Source: Candidatus Corynebacterium gallistercoris | Lineage (GTDB): Bacteria; Actinomycetota; Actinomycetes; Mycobacteriales; Mycobacteriaceae | Direction: 5' to 3' | Assembly: GCA_019114175.1 (NCBI GenBank) | Contig: DXFZ01000057.1 | Span: 1-64,000, forward strand | DNA length: 64,000 nt | In this document: positions 33,862 to 45,083 of the stretch, in pieces | Layout of the letters: each line of letters opens with the position of its first letter | Position numbering within the stretch: position 1 is the first letter of the stretch | Made by a program: the position numbers and the translations under genes | The notes under the pieces: model-generated | What the model saw: the letters and a program-made list of their open reading frames with translations, nothing else | Told to the model about the DNA's origin: nothing | Databases searched by the model: none

Positions 33862-35385
33862 TTACTGGAGTGCACTCGTCAGGCGCGCCACGTTATCCGC
33901 GTACTGCTTGTACCACGCGCGCTGCTCCCATTCCTCCTTGGTCAGCACGGAACTGACCCGCCGATACTGCGCCGCCACATCAGAGAGCGCATCCAGCACA
34001 TCGCCCGCGCCGACCATCATGGAGATCTCATAGTTCAGGCCGAACGAGCGCATGTCCATGTTGGAGCTGCCCATCACCGCGATCTCGCCATCGGCCAGGG
34101 CGAACTTCGCGTGCAGCACCTTCGGGGCAGGGTAGCGGTACATCTTCACCCCGGCCTTGAGGAGCTCGTGGTAGTAGGAGGACTGGGCGTGCCCCACCAG
34201 CGCCTGATCCGACTTCTCAGAGACGTACAGCTCCACCTTCACCCCGCGGTAGCAGGCGGTAGTGACTGCTTCCATGAGGGACTCATCGGGGATGAAGTAG
34301 GGGCTGACCAGCTGGAGCTTCTCCTTGGCGTGGTGCGCGATGGACGTGAACAACCGCAGGTTCGGCTCCGTGGTGAAACCCGGGCCGGAGGGTACGATCT
34401 GCATGAGCTCCTTACCGGTATCCCGGTCATGCTCATCCAGGTACGTCTTCAGCTTCGCCGGAGCCATGAGGTCCAAGGACTCATCGGTCTCCGTGTACCA
34501 GTCCACGGCGAAGACCGAATTGATGGTGGTCACCACCGGGCCGCAGACTTCCGCCATGATGTCCACCCACTGGCGGCCGATCTCATGGTTCTTTTTCTGC
34601 TCATACTCGGACTCGATCATGTTCTGGCTGCCGATGAAGGCTACTCGGCCATCAACGACCACGAGCTTGCGGTGATTGCGCAGATCCGGCCGGCGGAAGC
34701 GCCACTTCCACGGCTGCAGCGGTAGCATGACGGCCCACTCGATGCCCGCGGCCGTGAGGCGCTTGCCCAGCTTTTTGTTGCCCTTGTATTTGTGGGAGCC
34801 AAGGTGGTCCCACAGCACGCGCACCGTCACCCCGCGTGCGGCGGCGGCCTCCAGCGCGCGGAAGAACCCGTCCGTGGTGGAGTCCCACGCCATGATGTAG
34901 ATCTCCACGTTGACGTAATCCTCGGCCTCGTTCACCGCCTTGGTCATGGCAGCAATGGAGGCATCGTAGTCGGAGTGCATCCGAATCAGAGTCCCGTCCA
35001 CGGCGGGGATGGCGGTGAGTTCACGGTTGAGGTGAATCATGCTGCGCAACTCGTCATTGACTTTGTTGCCCTTCGGCACGTCCGGCTCGTCGGCGCTCAC
35101 CGTGCGGATGAGCTCATTGGCCTCATTCTGGATCCGGTGGCGCTGCCGGTTGATGTACGGCGAGCCCATGAGGAAGAACAGCAGCAGGCCCACGAAGGGG
35201 ATGAGGAAGATCGCCAGCAGCCATGCCATGGCGCTGGTGGGCCGGCGATCCGCCGGGACCCAGCCCAAAGCGATGATCTTCAGGGTGTAGTCCAGCGCGA
35301 TCAGCGCGATCTGCCACCACTGCAGATCCGCCGCCATGTTCATCACGATGTCAAATACGTTGGGAAACGGCACGGCTACCCACAA
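33862..35385 (-). CDS. cls: cardiolipin synthase (PLD superfamily)
   Basis: Two HKD motifs: NHRKLVVVDGRVAFIGSQN and HAKFALADGEIAVMGSSNMD; start uncertain. Confidence 0.92.
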   Translation of the reverse strand: MWVAVPFPNVFDIVMNMAADLQWWQIALIALDYTLKIIALGWVPADRRPTSAMAWLLAIFLIPFVGLLLFFLMGSPYINRQRHRIQNEANELIRTVSADEPDVPKGNKVNDELRSMIHLNRELTAIPAVDGTLIRMHSDYDASIAAMTKAVNEAEDYVNVEIYIMAWDSTTDGFFRALEAAAARGVTVRVLWDHLGSHKYKGNKKLGKRLTAAGIEWAVMLPLQPWKWRFRRPDLRNHRKLVVVDGRVAFIGSQNMIESEYEQKKNHEIGRQWVDIMAEVCGPVVTTINSVFAVDWYTETDESLDLMAPAKLKTYLDEHDRDTGKELMQIVPSGPGFTTEPNLRLFTSIAHHAKEKLQLVSPYFIPDESLMEAVTTACYRGVKVELYVSEKSDQALVGHAQSSYYHELLKAGVKMYRYPAPKVLHAKFALADGEIAVMGSSNMDMRSFGLNYEISMMVGAGDVLDALSDVAAQYRRVSSVLTKEEWEQRAWYKQYADNVARLTSALQ

Positions 35386-35388
35386 ACC

Positions 35389-36150
35389 CTAGATGTCGTA
35401 ATCCACGATCACGGGGGCATGGTCAGACGCGCCCTTGCCCTTGCGTTCCTCCCGGTCCACGCGGGCCTCTGTAGGCGTGATGCCGCGGCAATACTGCAGG
35501 TCAATGCGGATCCCCTCATTCTTCTGGAAACGCATCGCCTGGTAATCCCAGTAGGTGTACTTATCTTTCACCAAGTCCGTGGCCGCGGTCAGGCCCGCGC
35601 CCTCCAATGCCTGAAGCCGCTGGCGCTCCCGTGGCGTGACGTGAGTCTTGCCATTGAAGTAGCTGCGGTCCCACACGTCCTCATCCCGCGGGGCAATATT
35701 GAAATCCCCCACCAAGCAGAGCTTCTCCGGCCCATCGGCAGCATAGGCAGCCAGCGCATCCAGCCAGCGCAGCTTGTACGTGTAGTGGGGATCGGAAATC
35801 TCCCGCCCGTTGGGAACGTACAGGCTCCACACCGTCACGCCGCCGCAGTTGGCGCCGAGAGCGCGGGCCTCCAAGGCCTGCTTCGCGCCCAAGTCCTTGT
35901 TGAATCCCGGCTGGCCGAAGTCCTTGGAGACCTCATCCAGACCCACGCGGGAGAGGATCGCCACACCATTGAAACTGTGCAGGCCGAAGTGGGCCTGGGC
36001 GTACCCGGTATCGGAGAAGTCCGGGAACTGCTCATCCTTGCACTTCGTCTCCTGCAGGCAGAGCACGTCCACATCGGAGCGTTCAAGGAGGTCCCGGACA
36101 CGCTGCTCCCGGGTGCGGACACTGTTGATGTTCCAGGTGGCGATACGCAT
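35389..36150 (-). CDS. xthA: exodeoxyribonuclease III
   Basis: MRIATWNINSVRTRE; CLQETKCKDEQF; YFNGKTHVTPRER. Confidence 0.92.
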   Translation of the reverse strand: MRIATWNINSVRTREQRVRDLLERSDVDVLCLQETKCKDEQFPDFSDTGYAQAHFGLHSFNGVAILSRVGLDEVSKDFGQPGFNKDLGAKQALEARALGANCGGVTVWSLYVPNGREISDPHYTYKLRWLDALAAYAADGPEKLCLVGDFNIAPRDEDVWDRSYFNGKTHVTPRERQRLQALEGAGLTAATDLVKDKYTYWDYQAMRFQKNEGIRIDLQYCRGITPTEARVDREERKGKGASDHAPVIVDYDI

Positions 36151-36159
36151 GGATCTAGG

Positions 36160-37197
36160 CTAGCCCACCGTGAGACTGCGCCGCCTATGGTGCTCACCGA
36201 AACCAAGGCCGTGATACAACGCACGCCCCGCGGTGTTGGTCGTGATCACCTCCAGATAGGCAGCCTCCGCACCGTGGGCGTGGCCCCAATGCAGGACGTA
36301 CTCGCCCAGCAGCGTGCCCAAACCCCGCCTCCGGAAGGCGGGCGCCACCTCCACCGCGGAGTACCCCAGCCACTGCTTATCCCCGCCAGTGGTGATCGTG
36401 GCCCTGGTGATTGCGGCCAGCTGGCCATCCACCGTCAGGCGGGCGAACCCCAGCGTGCCATCGATGCGCGCCGCCAGCAGCTCCAGCGCTTCCTCCGGCA
36501 GCGGCTGTCCGCGGAAGTGATACATGGAATACCACTGCTCACTTGGCGCCTCGTCCACCGCAATCTCCACACCCGCGGGCAACGCGGGCTCCGGGGCCTC
36601 GCCCAAGGGACGGGTCATCACGATGATCTCCGGGCCGCGGGCGCCGGGGATGTTCTCCGCGGCTCGCCCGATCCGGTCCGGCAGCAGAAGCTGGACCGGC
36701 TGGCCGTGGCTGGAGTAGAACTCACGCAACGGCTCCAGGGGTACCAGCCCGGTGGACGCTGTTGGACCAATCGGAACGGCGGAGTTGGAACGCTCGGTAA
36801 TGCCGTCGCCCACCCTGGCGAACCAGCCGCCACACCACGCATTGTGCTTGCCCGGGAACGCAGCCGCCGCGGCCTGCTCCACCGCGCGGATATCGCGGTT
36901 GCGCACGGGGGCGGGGCTCAAGGTCTTGAGCACCACAACATCGCGGGCGGCGATCTCCCGCTCCGGGCCATCGGCGGGGCGCACCCGCAGCGGGGACACG
37001 CTGACCAGCTGGCCGATCACGTCCGTGACAGCATTCGGGTTCGCAGGGTCTGCCGGGTCTGCCACAGCGCAGCGCACGATGACGCGCACGCCGGGGCGCA
37101 CGCTCACGGGGTCGGTGCGGCGGGAGAGCGGGAAGTCGAACCCATCCACGCGCCGGGCGCCGGCGGCCGCGGCGGTGCGGGAAGTGTTAGTCGTCAT
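36160..37197 (-). CDS. GNAT family N-acetyltransferase
   Basis: [56 protein letters not shown]. Confidence 0.88.
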   Translation of the reverse strand: MTTNTSRTAAAAGARRVDGFDFPLSRRTDPVSVRPGVRVIVRCAVADPADPANPNAVTDVIGQLVSVSPLRVRPADGPEREIAARDVVVLKTLSPAPVRNRDIRAVEQAAAAAFPGKHNAWCGGWFARVGDGITERSNSAVPIGPTASTGLVPLEPLREFYSSHGQPVQLLLPDRIGRAAENIPGARGPEIIVMTRPLGEAPEPALPAGVEIAVDEAPSEQWYSMYHFRGQPLPEEALELLAARIDGTLGFARLTVDGQLAAITRATITTGGDKQWLGYSAVEVAPAFRRRGLGTLLGEYVLHWGHAHGAEAAYLEVITTNTAGRALYHGLGFGEHHRRRSLTVG

Positions 37198-37816
37198 GGC
37201 CGAAAGGGTCGGCATCCACGCCGGGAGTCCACGTGTTGCCGGCGGTCTTCCACCCCTCGGCCTTGAAAGTCTTCTTCGCCGCGCGTTTCCAGCGGCCCAG
37301 CAGCATGTCCGTGTACAAGAAGCCATCCAGGTGGCCCACCTCGTGCTGCAGGCAGCGGGCGAAGAAGCCGTAGCCTTCGATGGTGGTGGGCTCGCCGTGT
37401 TCGTCCAGGCCGGTGACGCGGGCCCAGTCGGCGCGGCCGGTGGGGTAGGAGTAGCCGGGGACGGACAGGCAGCCTTCCTCATCGGCCTCCTCGTCCGGCA
37501 TGGTCTCCGGGATCTCGGAGGTCTCCAGCACGGGGTTGATCACGCAGCCGCGGCGCATGGGGCCACCGTTGGCCTCGATCTGCTCGTCGGTGAGCCGCTC
37601 GCCGCCGGGGCCCTCGATATCCGGACAGTTGTAGACGAACAGGCGCTTGTTGATGCCCACCTGGTTGGCGGCCAGGCCCACCCCATGGGCGGCGTCCATC
37701 GTTTCGTACATGTCCGCGATGAGGGTGGCGAGCTCGGCGGAGGTGGGATCCTCCACCGGCTGGGTTGGATTGTGCAGGACCGGATCACCGGCGATGACGA
37801 TTGGCATGATGCTCAT
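37187..37816 (-). CDS. def: peptide deformylase
   Basis: [31 protein letters not shown]. Confidence 0.95.
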   Translation of the reverse strand: MSIMPIVIAGDPVLHNPTQPVEDPTSAELATLIADMYETMDAAHGVGLAANQVGINKRLFVYNCPDIEGPGGERLTDEQIEANGGPMRRGCVINPVLETSEIPETMPDEEADEEGCLSVPGYSYPTGRADWARVTGLDEHGEPTTIEGYGFFARCLQHEVGHLDGFLYTDMLLGRWKRAAKKTFKAEGWKTAGNTWTPGVDADPFGHDD

Positions 37817-37841
37817 GGGTTACAGTCTAGAATCTTGAACC

Positions 37842-38057
37842 ATGTTGACGGACCGAGACATCCGCATGTTGGATTTTGAGCGGCGCTGGTGGAGGGATGC
37901 GAGCGCGAAGAAGGAGGTCATCCGCCGCGAGTTTGGGGTGACTCCGGTGCGGTATTTCCAGCAGCTCGCTCACCTCATTGAGCGCCCGGAGGCGCTGGAT
38001 TATGACCCAGTGCTGGTCCGGATGTTGCTGCGCCGCCGGGATGGAGACGCGAGTTAG
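37842..38057 (+). CDS. DUF3263 family small protein
   Basis: MLDFERRWWRDASAKKEVIRREFGVTPVRYFQQLAHLI. Confidence 0.8.
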   Translation: MLTDRDIRMLDFERRWWRDASAKKEVIRREFGVTPVRYFQQLAHLIERPEALDYDPVLVRMLLRRRDGDAS

Positions 38058-38103
38058 GGCGCGTCGCATTTGTTACAGATGTGACGAGAGTTAATATTGT
38101 GGC

Positions 38104-38862
38104 GTGACTGAATCAAACCGCCCACGCCACGCACTCGATGACGATTACACGTCCGGCTATGACGGCTACGATGAAGCCTTCGCCTTCGACGAACCAGAAG
38201 CGCCCGCCGCAGCCGCCAGCACGTCCGATACCCAAGGCCTTCCCCTGCGCGGACTCGCCATGATCTTGCTCGCCGTGGCCGTCATCCTCATCGGCTGGGG
38301 TGGTTACACACTTCTTGGGGGCGACGCCGATAACGACCCAGCGAACAACGCCTCAGACTCGTCTACAACCCAGACCCAGGGTGAGGCCGCACCACCAGCG
38401 GACAACCCTGAGGCCGCGGACGCCGAAGGTGCCCCCGCCCCCGCGGACGAAGCACCCGCCGCAGAGGGCGAGGACGCGCAAGCTCCAGCACCCGCGCCGG
38501 GTCAGGGGGCTGGCGCGCAGGGTGGCGTCGATAAAAATAATGAATACATCGCCGTGCTCAACAACTCACCCATCCAAGGACTCGCAGGTGACGTGGCTGG
38601 CAAGCTGCGCGACCAGCAGTGGAAGGAGACCGGCGTGGGCAACCTGCCGGACCAGGCGGGCACCTTCCCCGAGTCCGTAGTGCTTTACCCCAAGGGTGAC
38701 GCGGCTGCGCAGGCAGCAGCGGAGAAGGCCGCCGCGGAATTGGGCGTGCAGGCCCGCGAGCGCACTGCCGCCATCGACCGCGCGCTCGCCGGTGCTGACA
38801 TGCTGGAAGGCCCAGCGCCCGCGAAGGTCGTGGTGGTCACGACCAACAACATGCCGCGGTAG
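38104..38862 (+). CDS. LytR C-terminal domain-containing membrane protein
   Basis: Single TM plus acidic/Pro-Ala linker; IAVLNNSPIQGLAGDVAGKLRDQQW. Confidence 0.8.
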   Translation: MTESNRPRHALDDDYTSGYDGYDEAFAFDEPEAPAAAASTSDTQGLPLRGLAMILLAVAVILIGWGGYTLLGGDADNDPANNASDSSTTQTQGEAAPPADNPEAADAEGAPAPADEAPAAEGEDAQAPAPAPGQGAGAQGGVDKNNEYIAVLNNSPIQGLAGDVAGKLRDQQWKETGVGNLPDQAGTFPESVVLYPKGDAAAQAAAEKAAAELGVQARERTAAIDRALAGADMLEGPAPAKVVVVTTNNMPR

Positions 38863-38926
38863 AAGAAAACCCCACTCACCGCGTATAGTTATGCGCGGAT
38901 AAAAATTCGCCTGAGAGATCCCGGCA

Positions 38927-40132
38927 ATGAACAGTGAGGCACACACCATGGACTTCCCCGGCTCCGGACCCACTGTTGGCATTGAATGGGAAGTCGCGCT
39001 CGTGGACCCCGAAACCAAGGACCTGGTCCCGCGCGCGCCGGAACTCGTGGACGCCCTTGACGCCGCCCACCCCGGCCACCGCATCACCCGCGAATTCCTG
39101 GCGAACACCGTGGAAATGGTCACGGGCGTGCATGACACCGTCCCCGCCGCCGTGGAGGACCTCACAGAACAGCTGGGGCAGCTGTTTGCGGCCGCCGATG
39201 AGATCGGCGTGGAGCTCTTCTCCGCCGGAACCCACCCCTTCGCCCACTGGGGCGACCAAGTCTTGAGCGGCAAGTCCAGCTACCAAGAGATCATCCAGCG
39301 CACCCAGTACTGGGGCCGCCAAATGCTGATCTGGGGTATCCACGTGCACGTGGGCGTGGGTTCCAAAGACAAGGTCTGGCCCATCATCAACGCGGTGATG
39401 ACGCACTACCCGCACGTGCTCGCGATGTCCGCCAGCTCGCCCGCCTGGGAAGGGCTGGATACCGGGTACGCCTCCAACCGCACGCTGCTCTACCAGCAGC
39501 TCCCCACCGCCGGGATGCCCTACCAGTTCACTAGCTGGGAGGAGTGGGAGCAGTTCAACCGGGACCAGGACAAGTCCGGCGTGATCAACCACACCGGCTC
39601 CATGCACTTCGACGTGCGCCCCAGCAAATACGGCACCGTGGAAGTGCGCTTCGCCGATGCCACCATGGAAGTCTGGGCGCTCGCCGCGATCTGCGCCTAC
39701 CTGCACTGCCTCGTGGTCTACTTCGAGCGCCAATGGGACGCAGGCCAGGAGCTGCCGATCCTGCAGCAGTGGCACGTGGCGGAGAACAAGTGGCGGGCCG
39801 CGCGCTACGGCCTGGACGCGCTCATCGTGACGGACAGGGATACCAACGAGGAGCTGGTCACCGATGAGATCCGCCGCTGGGTAGACACCCTGGCTCCCAT
39901 CGCCGAGGAGCTGGGATGCGCAGCCGAGCTGGCGGACGTGGAGCGTCTCCTCGCCCGCGGCGGGGATTACGCCATCCAGCGGGAGGCCGCCCGCGCGGCC
40001 GGGGCGGCGCTGGAGCCCGGCACCCGCACCCGCGGCGATGCCGGGGCGGAGTCCGGTTTCACCCAGCCCGAGGCGTGGGTGGCGGCCGTGCAGGTGACCG
40101 TGGACCGGCTGCGGCAGTCAGCGCAGAGGTAA
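38927..40132 (+). CDS. glutamate-cysteine ligase, YbdK-type carboxylate-amine ligase
   Basis: [45 protein letters not shown]. Confidence 0.9.
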   Translation: MNSEAHTMDFPGSGPTVGIEWEVALVDPETKDLVPRAPELVDALDAAHPGHRITREFLANTVEMVTGVHDTVPAAVEDLTEQLGQLFAAADEIGVELFSAGTHPFAHWGDQVLSGKSSYQEIIQRTQYWGRQMLIWGIHVHVGVGSKDKVWPIINAVMTHYPHVLAMSASSPAWEGLDTGYASNRTLLYQQLPTAGMPYQFTSWEEWEQFNRDQDKSGVINHTGSMHFDVRPSKYGTVEVRFADATMEVWALAAICAYLHCLVVYFERQWDAGQELPILQQWHVAENKWRAARYGLDALIVTDRDTNEELVTDEIRRWVDTLAPIAEELGCAAELADVERLLARGGDYAIQREAARAAGAALEPGTRTRGDAGAESGFTQPEAWVAAVQVTVDRLRQSAQR

Positions 40133-40162
40133 AACACCCCACGCCAGCGGGGTTGGGGCGTG

Positions 40163-40190
40163 GGGTGGCGTCGCAATAAAAAACAACTAC
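40163..40190 (-). repeat. dispersed motif copy: gggtggcgtcgcaataaaaaacaactac
   Basis: Consensus match on minus strand. Confidence 0.75.
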
Positions 40191-40804
40191 ATGTGCAAGC
40201 GGCTCGCCGCATTGCATAGCGCGTTGGCGATGGACAGGTCGCGATCCGCGCCGAAGCCCACGGCCCAGACGCGCTTGGACTTGTGGACGGTGTAGAGGAA
40301 CGTCACGGTCGCCTCAAAGATGCTGTACTGGTGGAACTCCAGGGTCTCGACGGGGAAGCCGTGATCGGCCAGGATTTCGGTCATCGCGCTGGAGGCACCC
40401 ATGGCCTCAATCTCCACGCGGGTGCCCTGCCCGTCGGCGCGCAGGCCCGTCATGGCCAGGGTGAACGCGTGCTTGCCCAGGCTGAGCTTGCGGACCTGCA
40501 GGCTCTCCACGCGGATCGTGGCGGGGGCGTAGGTGCGGATGAACTGCTTCCACTCCATGCCGCGGGCCTCCTGGCGCATGCCTGCGGGGAGGCGCTGGCC
40601 GAAGCGCGCACGGAACGGGTCCTCGGCGAAGGTGCGGGTGCGCTGGCGGCGCTTCTCGATGCGCGTCGGCGTGGTGTTCGTGAACGTCTTGGCCGTGGAT
40701 CGGCGCAGGCGGGGCTCCGCGGTGTAGGTCGCGCGCGGTTCGTCTGGCCGGGCGAAGCGGATGAGGGTGGTGGAGTTCATGGTGCTTTCAGAGTCAAAGT
40801 TCAT
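40187..40804 (-). CDS. stand-alone protein resembling LeuA/homocitrate synthase allosteric domain; no catalytic TIM barrel
   Basis: ATVTFLYTVHKSKRVWAVGFGADRDLSIANALCNAASRL resembles LeuA_dimer C-terminal pattern. Confidence 0.6.
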   Translation of the reverse strand: MNFDSESTMNSTTLIRFARPDEPRATYTAEPRLRRSTAKTFTNTTPTRIEKRRQRTRTFAEDPFRARFGQRLPAGMRQEARGMEWKQFIRTYAPATIRVESLQVRKLSLGKHAFTLAMTGLRADGQGTRVEIEAMGASSAMTEILADHGFPVETLEFHQYSIFEATVTFLYTVHKSKRVWAVGFGADRDLSIANALCNAASRLHM

Positions 40805-40904
40805 GGCTGTTGGTCCCTTGGCAGGTCTCGCTGATGGTTGCGGTGTGCTGGTGGACCAACTCTTAAAGCGGTAGGCGCTTCACCCCGGTGTGGAGGGGTT
40901 AGCC

Positions 40905-40952
40905 CTAGCTACCTCCACCCGGGTTGGGTACTCGCTTCAAGATAATGCTCAT
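40905..40952 (-). CDS. candidate leader peptide MSIILKRVPNPGGGS
   Basis: ATG just after TTGCCA-18-TACATT promoter-like sequence; Ile-Ile-Leu..Val codons; overlapping alternative hairpins. Confidence 0.4.
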   Translation of the reverse strand: MSIILKRVPNPGGGS

Positions 40953-41011
40953 GACATAACAATGTAATCCGCATCACCCGGGGTTGGCAAATATTTCTAG
41001 AACTATTTTCC

Positions 41012-41036
41012 TGTTATTTTTGGTGCGACGCCGCCA
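41012..41036 (+). repeat. dispersed motif copy: tgttatttttggtgcgacgccgcca
   Basis: Consensus match. Confidence 0.75.
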
Positions 41037-42423
41037 CGCGCGCCAGGAACAACAGCTCTGCCGCCGCGATATCGCGTATTTCGCTGGGGGCCACGGACTC
41101 ATCGGCGGAGTGAATGCGGCACAGGGGCTCCTCGATGCCGTACAGCGCCAGCTCCGCGCCTGGGAACTGGGAGAGCAGCTTGTTGGTCAGCGGGATGGAG
41201 CCGCCGGAGCCGACCTCGATGGTCTCCTTGCCATAGACATCGCTTAGGGCTTGTGTGAGGCCGCGCAGGTACGGGCCGGAGGTGTCCGCGCTGAAGGCTT
41301 CGGCCAGGCTGACGCGCTCGATCTCCATCTGCGCGTTGACGTTCTTTTCTTGTTTCTGCTTTTCCAGGTGAGCGATGAGCGTGTCCTGGGCCTCCTTGGG
41401 GTCCATTCCCGGTGGCACGCGCAGGCTCACCACCGCGCCGGCGTATCCGGGCACGGAGTTGATGGAGTCCGCCACGGAGAGCGAGTCCAGTCCGGTGATG
41501 GTGATGGAGGGGTTGGTGACGGTGAGGTCGTTGGGTGCCCAGCCGGAGTCCTGGCCGAGGACATCCACGCCTTCGAGGACGCCCGCGTTGTCCCGGAACG
41601 TGGCCTCATCGGGGCCCACGCCCTGCCAGCGGGTGGTGGGGGTGAGGCCCTCCACGGCCACGAGGCCCTGGTCATCGTGCAGGGTGCCGAGCAGCTTGAT
41701 GAGCTCCACCAGGGCATCCGGTGCGGCACCGCCGTATTGGCCGGAGTGCATGGGCTGGGCGATGGTCTTGAGCTTCACGATCACGGGGGCGGAGCCGCGC
41801 AGGGCGGTGCAGATGCTGGGCTCGCCTAGGGCATCGTTGCCGGAGTCCGCGATCATGAACAGGTCGGCTTCGAAGAGCTCGGGTTGGGCTTCGAGGAGGT
41901 CCTCGAGGCCGTAGCCGCCGCGCTCTTCGGAGCCTTCCACGATGACGCGGATGCCGAGCTTGCCCAGCTCCGGGTGTTCTGCTTGGAGCTGCTTCATAGC
42001 CTCCAGCACGGCCACGTGCATGACCACGTGCCCCTTGCAGTCCGCGGCGCCGCGGCCGTACCAGCGGCCATCGCGTTCGGTGAGGGTCCAGGGGTCATTG
42101 GTCCACTCGGCGGCGTCGCCTGCTGGTTGGACATCGAAGTGGCTGTAGAGCAGCACGGTGGGGAAGCCCTCTGCGGCCTCGCGGTGGCCCACGATGGTGG
42201 TGGAGCCATCGGTGGTTTCGATGCCTTCAACGCTGATGCCGGCGGCGCGGTAGGTGTCAATGGTCCACTGCGCTGCCCCGGCGTTGTGCTCTTCTAGTCC
42301 GGGAGTGGAGTGGACGGACTGGAAGGCCACGAGTTCTTTGAGGTTGTCAAAGATCTGCGGCATGCGTTCCTCGATGAGGGAGAGTACCTGTGCTTTGTCT
42401 ATTGCCTTGTCCATGGTGTTCAT
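41014..42423 (-). CDS. M20 family dipeptidase
   Basis: VLLYSHFDVQPAG; WYGRGAADCKGH; EGSEERGG. Confidence 0.92.
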   Translation of the reverse strand: MNTMDKAIDKAQVLSLIEERMPQIFDNLKELVAFQSVHSTPGLEEHNAGAAQWTIDTYRAAGISVEGIETTDGSTTIVGHREAAEGFPTVLLYSHFDVQPAGDAAEWTNDPWTLTERDGRWYGRGAADCKGHVVMHVAVLEAMKQLQAEHPELGKLGIRVIVEGSEERGGYGLEDLLEAQPELFEADLFMIADSGNDALGEPSICTALRGSAPVIVKLKTIAQPMHSGQYGGAAPDALVELIKLLGTLHDDQGLVAVEGLTPTTRWQGVGPDEATFRDNAGVLEGVDVLGQDSGWAPNDLTVTNPSITITGLDSLSVADSINSVPGYAGAVVSLRVPPGMDPKEAQDTLIAHLEKQKQEKNVNAQMEIERVSLAEAFSADTSGPYLRGLTQALSDVYGKETIEVGSGGSIPLTNKLLSQFPGAELALYGIEEPLCRIHSADESVAPSEIRDIAAAELLFLARVAASHQK

Positions 42424-42503
42424 GGTCTTCCACTCTAACGCTTCGGCCGGTGCGGGCCGGGCCACACCTTGCAGCCGCTGGGGTGGAGTGCTAAAAACGA
42501 GAC

Positions 42504-42530
42504 TTAGCACTTGGATAAACAGAGTGCTAG
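42504..42530. promoter_or_regulatory. CIRCE element (HrcA operator)
   Basis: TTAGCACTT-N9-GAGTGCTAG, near-consensus CIRCE upstream of groEL. Confidence 0.9.
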
Positions 42531-42632
42531 ATAAAAACACCGTCAGATGCAGTGAGGGTGGGCGCCGCGACATTCGCCCATCCGGCCGTCGCGGGCGCTG
42601 GGTCTGAGCCGTACGTGTCGCGCCAACTCTAA

Positions 42633-44294
<1,662 letters not shown>

Positions 44295-44313
44295 GCTCCC
44301 TTGCTGCCTCTTC

Positions 44314-44346
44314 ACCCCTGCGGTCTCCCGCGGGGGTTTTCTTTTT
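44314..44346 (+). terminator. intrinsic terminator of groEL
   Basis: CCCCtGCGGtctcCCGCgGGGG hairpin followed by T-tract. Confidence 0.8.
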
Positions 44347-44364
44347 TGGGTGCGACGTCACCCC
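44337..44364 (+). repeat. dispersed motif copy: ttttcttttttgggtgcgacgtcacccc
   Basis: Consensus match directly after groEL terminator. Confidence 0.7.
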
Positions 44365-44607
44365 GCCTCCAACCCCTTTGGTTAACAGAAGGTGAACAAG
44401 GTAACCCATATGGGGGTAGAAAAAGGGAAGCTGAAAGATGCGGCGTGCGTGACGGATGTGCTCTAAAAATCGCCCATGACCTGCATGTTAGGCTGTACTT
44501 GCTCAGGAGCTGTGTGAATTTCTGGCAAACAACTGGAAAAATCTGTCATTTGGGGTTGTGCTTCGCTGGCAGTTGATTAAAGTAGTGCCCAGACGGCCTC
44601 GAGACAG

Positions 44608-44632
44608 GGGCGTCGCAGTAATCAAACACCAC
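44608..44632 (-). repeat. dispersed motif copy: ggggcgtcgcagtaatcaaacacca
   Basis: Consensus match on minus strand in porin 5' leader. Confidence 0.55.
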
Positions 44633-44687
44633 TAGCTAGCGCTCCTCACAGCGCGCTGGCGCCTCTGACTCTTAAGGGAGAATCATC

Positions 44688-44819
44688 ATGGATCAAGCAC
44701 TCGAGATCATCAAGCAGCTGGACGCTTTCTTCGGCGGCTTCAAGGACATTTTCTCCGGCCTGGGTTCCGTTCTGGGTACCATCGCTGAGTGGGCAGGCCT
44801 GAACAAGAAGGAAGACTAA
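44688..44819 (+). CDS. 43-aa amphipathic porin-like protein (PorA/PorH-type), absent from supplied ORF track
   Basis: MDQALEIIKQLDAFFGGFKDIFSGLGSVLGTIAEWAGLNKKED; GGGAG RBS; between groEL and ppk2 as in corynebacterial porH/porA locus; terminator follows. Confidence 0.75.
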   Translation: MDQALEIIKQLDAFFGGFKDIFSGLGSVLGTIAEWAGLNKKED

Positions 44820-44842
44820 TCTTCTTCTGCTGAACCGCATGT

Positions 44843-44866
44843 AACCCCGGCTCCGGCCGGGGTTTT
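44843..44866 (+). terminator. intrinsic terminator downstream of porin-like ORF
   Basis: ACCCCGGC-TCCG-GCCGGGGT then TTTT. Confidence 0.85.
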
Positions 44867-45083
44867 GCATGTGTGCCCCATTGCTGCTCGGTAGCAGAAT
44901 TACTTCAAAAGACTGCAGGGTTAATGTGCAAAAATTGCGAAAACGGGCAATAAGTCTGTAGTGAAGTATAGTAGATGTGCTACTTTTCGGTGCTGGTGCC
45001 ATACCCCCGCTAGGGCAGCCGATTCCGGGCCGCCGGACTAGACTGAAGGGTGTTGAACAACCCCGATAGGAGCCCTGCAGCGG

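Noticed and set aside
34792-37266. 824-aa plus-strand ORF
   Set aside because: Spans antisense of cls, xthA and GNAT genes, all with clear families; composition typical of shadow ORF
44337-44364. Dispersed motif as ordinary intrinsic terminators
   Set aside because: Most copies are inside ORFs, lack a GC hairpin before the T-tract, and occur in both orientations
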